This document shows, piece after piece, positions 6,357 through 8,136 of a stretch of 8,136 nt of DNA. The notes under the pieces are model-generated. The model did no database searches, was not told the origin of the DNA, and saw only the letters and a program-made list of their open reading frames with translations. The translations under genes and the position numbers were made by a program. How positions within the stretch are numbered: position 1 is the first letter of the stretch; every line of letters starts with the position of its first letter. This stretch comes from Verrucomicrobia bacterium UBA6015 (lineage in GTDB: Bacteria; Verrucomicrobiota; Kiritimatiellia; UBA8416): assembly GCA_002428045.1 (NCBI GenBank), contig DIZZ01000170.1, forward strand, positions 27,912 to 36,047. The letters run 5' to 3'.

Positions 6357-8136
6357 GTGGATCTGACCGCCGCCATCAAGCATCTTTCCCGACTGCTCGA
6401 CCGGCCTCCTGCGGGCGATGGCAGGCTGCATCTGCCGCCCATGCCGCCCACCGCCGAGGCGTTGCTGGCCTGTGCCCTGAACGCCAGCCAGGCTGGCACC
6501 CTGCTCTGGGTCACGCAGCAGCCCGAGCAAATCGAACAGGCGCGGCGCAACCTGCACACGCTGGCGCCCACCCTGGATCCGTTGATCCTGCCCTTTCCCC
6601 CCGCCATCGAGACCGGCGGGGTTCGTGAGAACGACGATCCCGATATCGCGGGCCGCCGGATCCATACGCTTTACCGCCTGGCCGAGCTGTCTGCCTCTTC
6701 GACCCCGATCGTGATCACCTGCACCCATGCCCTGCTACAGACCACCCTGCCGCCGGGAGCCCTCGCCAACCGCACGCGGCGCATAGAGCTGGATCAGTCG
6801 ATCGACGTGGCAGCGCTGTGCCAGCACCTCTCGGATAACGGCTATCTTTTCGAATCTGAGGTGGTCGACAAGGGCAAGGCCTCGCGGCGCGGCGGCATCC
6901 TTGACCTGTGGTCCCCCGACAGTCCATGGCCTGTGCGGATCGAGTTATTCGGCAACACGGTGGAATCCATTCGCCTTTTCGACCCGAATACGCAGCGGGC
7001 CGTCGAGAAGAAGGCGGCTGTGCTGATCTCCCCGGCCTACGAGGGAACCGACAGCAAGACCGCGGCCACCGCCTGCCTGCCGGATCACCTGAAGGGTCGC
7101 GTGACCGTGCTCTGGAGTGATGCCGAAGCCATCCGTATCCATGCCGAGGAGCTTCGCCAACCCCACCCTGCGTTACTGTCGCTCGATACCCTGGAATCGC
7201 AACTGGCCGCACGCTGCGGCACACGCCATCTGGACACGGCATCCGATGTCCCCGATACCGCCTTTCCGATCTTCACCCCCCTGCCCAAGGCCGTCACGCT
7301 GCCTGCCACGGCGGGAACCGTTCAGCTCGAACAGGCCCGCCGGGTGTTGATCGCGGATCTCTTCGTCCGCACGGATCTGCGGCAGCATGTCCAACTGTTC
7401 TTCGACACCCAGGGCTCGCTGGAGCATTTTCGCAAGCATCTGATCCAAGGGCATGACGTCGAGCGCCTGGCCCTGCAGATCGGCCATCTATCGGAAGGCT
7501 TCTGTAACGAGGCCCTGAAGCTGACCGTCGTGGCGGAGTCCGATCTTTATGGACGTCGCAAATCCATGCAGCGATTCGACCAGACCGAAGAAGCCCGCGG
7601 ACGTGCCGGACGCTATGCCGGATCCCGTATCAGCGATTTCACCGATATGGAGGATGGCGACCTCGTGGTCCATGTCGATCATGGCGTGGGATGTTACCTG
7701 GGTGTACGGCAGATCACCTTCAGCGGCCAGCTCCAGGAAGTGCTGGCGATTGAATATGCCGAGAATACCATGCTGTATGTGCCGGTCACGCATGCCCACC
7801 TGCTCAGTCGCTATGTCGGCATGGCCGGTCGCCACACCACGCTGCACCGTTTGGGCGGCAACCGCTGGCGGCGGGAAAAGGGAGCCGCCCAGGCAGCGGT
7901 CTATGACCTGGCCGCCGAATTGCTGGAGATCCAGGCCCGTCGTAATCTGCTCCAGGGGCACGCCTTTCCGCCGGACACCCCGCTGCAGCACGAATTCGAG
8001 AATGCCTTTGCCTACCAGGAGACGATCGATCAGGAAACCGTGATCCGGGACGTCCGGGCGGATATGGAATCGGTACGTCCCATGGATCGGCTGATCTGCG
8101 GCGATGCCGGCTATGGCAAGACCGAAGTGGCGATGC
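6357..8136 (+). CDS. mfd: Transcription-repair coupling factor Mfd (partial, N-terminal 593 codons)
   Basis: Mfd is a superfamily 2 DNA translocase that removes RNA polymerase stalled at lesions and recruits UvrA for nucleotide excision repair. The visible half (usual length about 1,100-1,150 aa) starts with the UvrB-like module, including GTLLWVTQQPEQIEQARRNL and, near residues 164-182, EVVDKGKASRRGGILDLWS. The RNA-polymerase-interacting domain begins near residue 424 (RISDFTDMEDGDLVVHVDHG) and includes MLYVPVTHAHLLSRY. The start of the motor follows, with FPPDTPLQHEFENAFAYQET, PMDRLICGD and Walker A GDAGYGKTE (582-590, Lys588). The usual form is GDVGFGKTE, so the Val-to-Ala change is slightly unusual. 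The frame is open from 6312, and GTG at 6357 is the first start-like codon after the in-frame stop at 6309-6311. It lies 7 bp after rpoN and has no clear Shine-Dalgarno, so translation is probably coupled to rpoN. The first in-frame ATG is at residue 29. Confidence 0.95.
   Translation, partial: MDLTAAIKHLSRLLDRPPAGDGRLHLPPMPPTAEALLACALNASQAGTLLWVTQQPEQIEQARRNLHTLAPTLDPLILPFPPAIETGGVRENDDPDIAGRRIHTLYRLAELSASSTPIVITCTHALLQTTLPPGALANRTRRIELDQSIDVAALCQHLSDNGYLFESEVVDKGKASRRGGILDLWSPDSPWPVRIELFGNTVESIRLFDPNTQRAVEKKAAVLISPAYEGTDSKTAATACLPDHLKGRVTVLWSDAEAIRIHAEELRQPHPALLSLDTLESQLAARCGTRHLDTASDVPDTAFPIFTPLPKAVTLPATAGTVQLEQARRVLIADLFVRTDLRQHVQLFFDTQGSLEHFRKHLIQGHDVERLALQIGHLSEGFCNEALKLTVVAESDLYGRRKSMQRFDQTEEARGRAGRYAGSRISDFTDMEDGDLVVHVDHGVGCYLGVRQITFSGQLQEVLAIEYAENTMLYVPVTHAHLLSRYVGMAGRHTTLHRLGGNRWRREKGAAQAAVYDLAAELLEIQARRNLLQGHAFPPDTPLQHEFENAFAYQETIDQETVIRDVRADMESVRPMDRLICGDAGYGKTEVAM

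Noticed and set aside
4973..6607. Long (544-codon) open frame on the minus strand
   Set aside because: It lies antisense to rpoN and the start of mfd, both of which have unmistakable conserved motifs. Its composition is that of a GC-rich shadow frame and it has no recognisable domain.

Overview
The window is about 8.1 kb of GC-rich, densely coding chromosomal DNA. I see no RNA gene, mobile element, CRISPR array or long repeat. It looks like a Gram-negative-type bacterium. The form of the sigma-54 N-terminus, the unusual dihydroorotate-dehydrogenase-like protein and the small Whirly-like protein make me lean towards the PVC group (Verrucomicrobiota/Kiritimatiellota/Lentisphaerota). That is a low-confidence inference from memory, because no rRNA or other phylogenetic marker is present.

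The left half is on the minus strand. In transcription order (right to left) it holds a SpoIIE/PP2C-type serine phosphatase with two PAS domains (2434-4140), a dihydroorotate-dehydrogenase-like flavoprotein (1321-2316), an OppD/DppD-type peptide ABC transporter ATPase (293-1297) and the first 100 codons of its OppF/DppF partner (1-300, running off the left edge). A good sigma-70-type promoter (TTGCCA, 17 bp, TATGAT) lies between the phosphatase and the flavoprotein. A 13-bp palindrome covers part of its -35 box and spacer. The flavoprotein and the two ATPases are closely spaced and probably form one operon. No permease or binding-protein gene lies upstream of the ATPases.

The right half is on the plus strand. 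It holds a 175-aa protein that I read as a bacterial relative of the Whirly/MRP single-stranded nucleic-acid-binding fold (4327-4854), then rpoN, the RNA polymerase sigma-54 factor (4910-6349), then the first 593 codons of mfd, the transcription-repair coupling factor (6357 to the right edge). Gaps are 55 and 7 bp and no terminator is visible, so this looks like one transcription unit. A second promoter-like element for rpoN spans the stop codon of the first gene. All three products would act on nucleic acids or RNA polymerase: a likely ssDNA/RNA binder, a sigma factor, and a translocase that clears stalled polymerase.

The two halves diverge from a 186-bp intergenic region (4141-4326). The most interesting item is the Whirly-like protein and its linkage to rpoN and mfd. 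Next come the flavoprotein that lacks the family's catalytic cysteine and sits with peptide-transport ATPases, and the palindromic operator candidate in its promoter.
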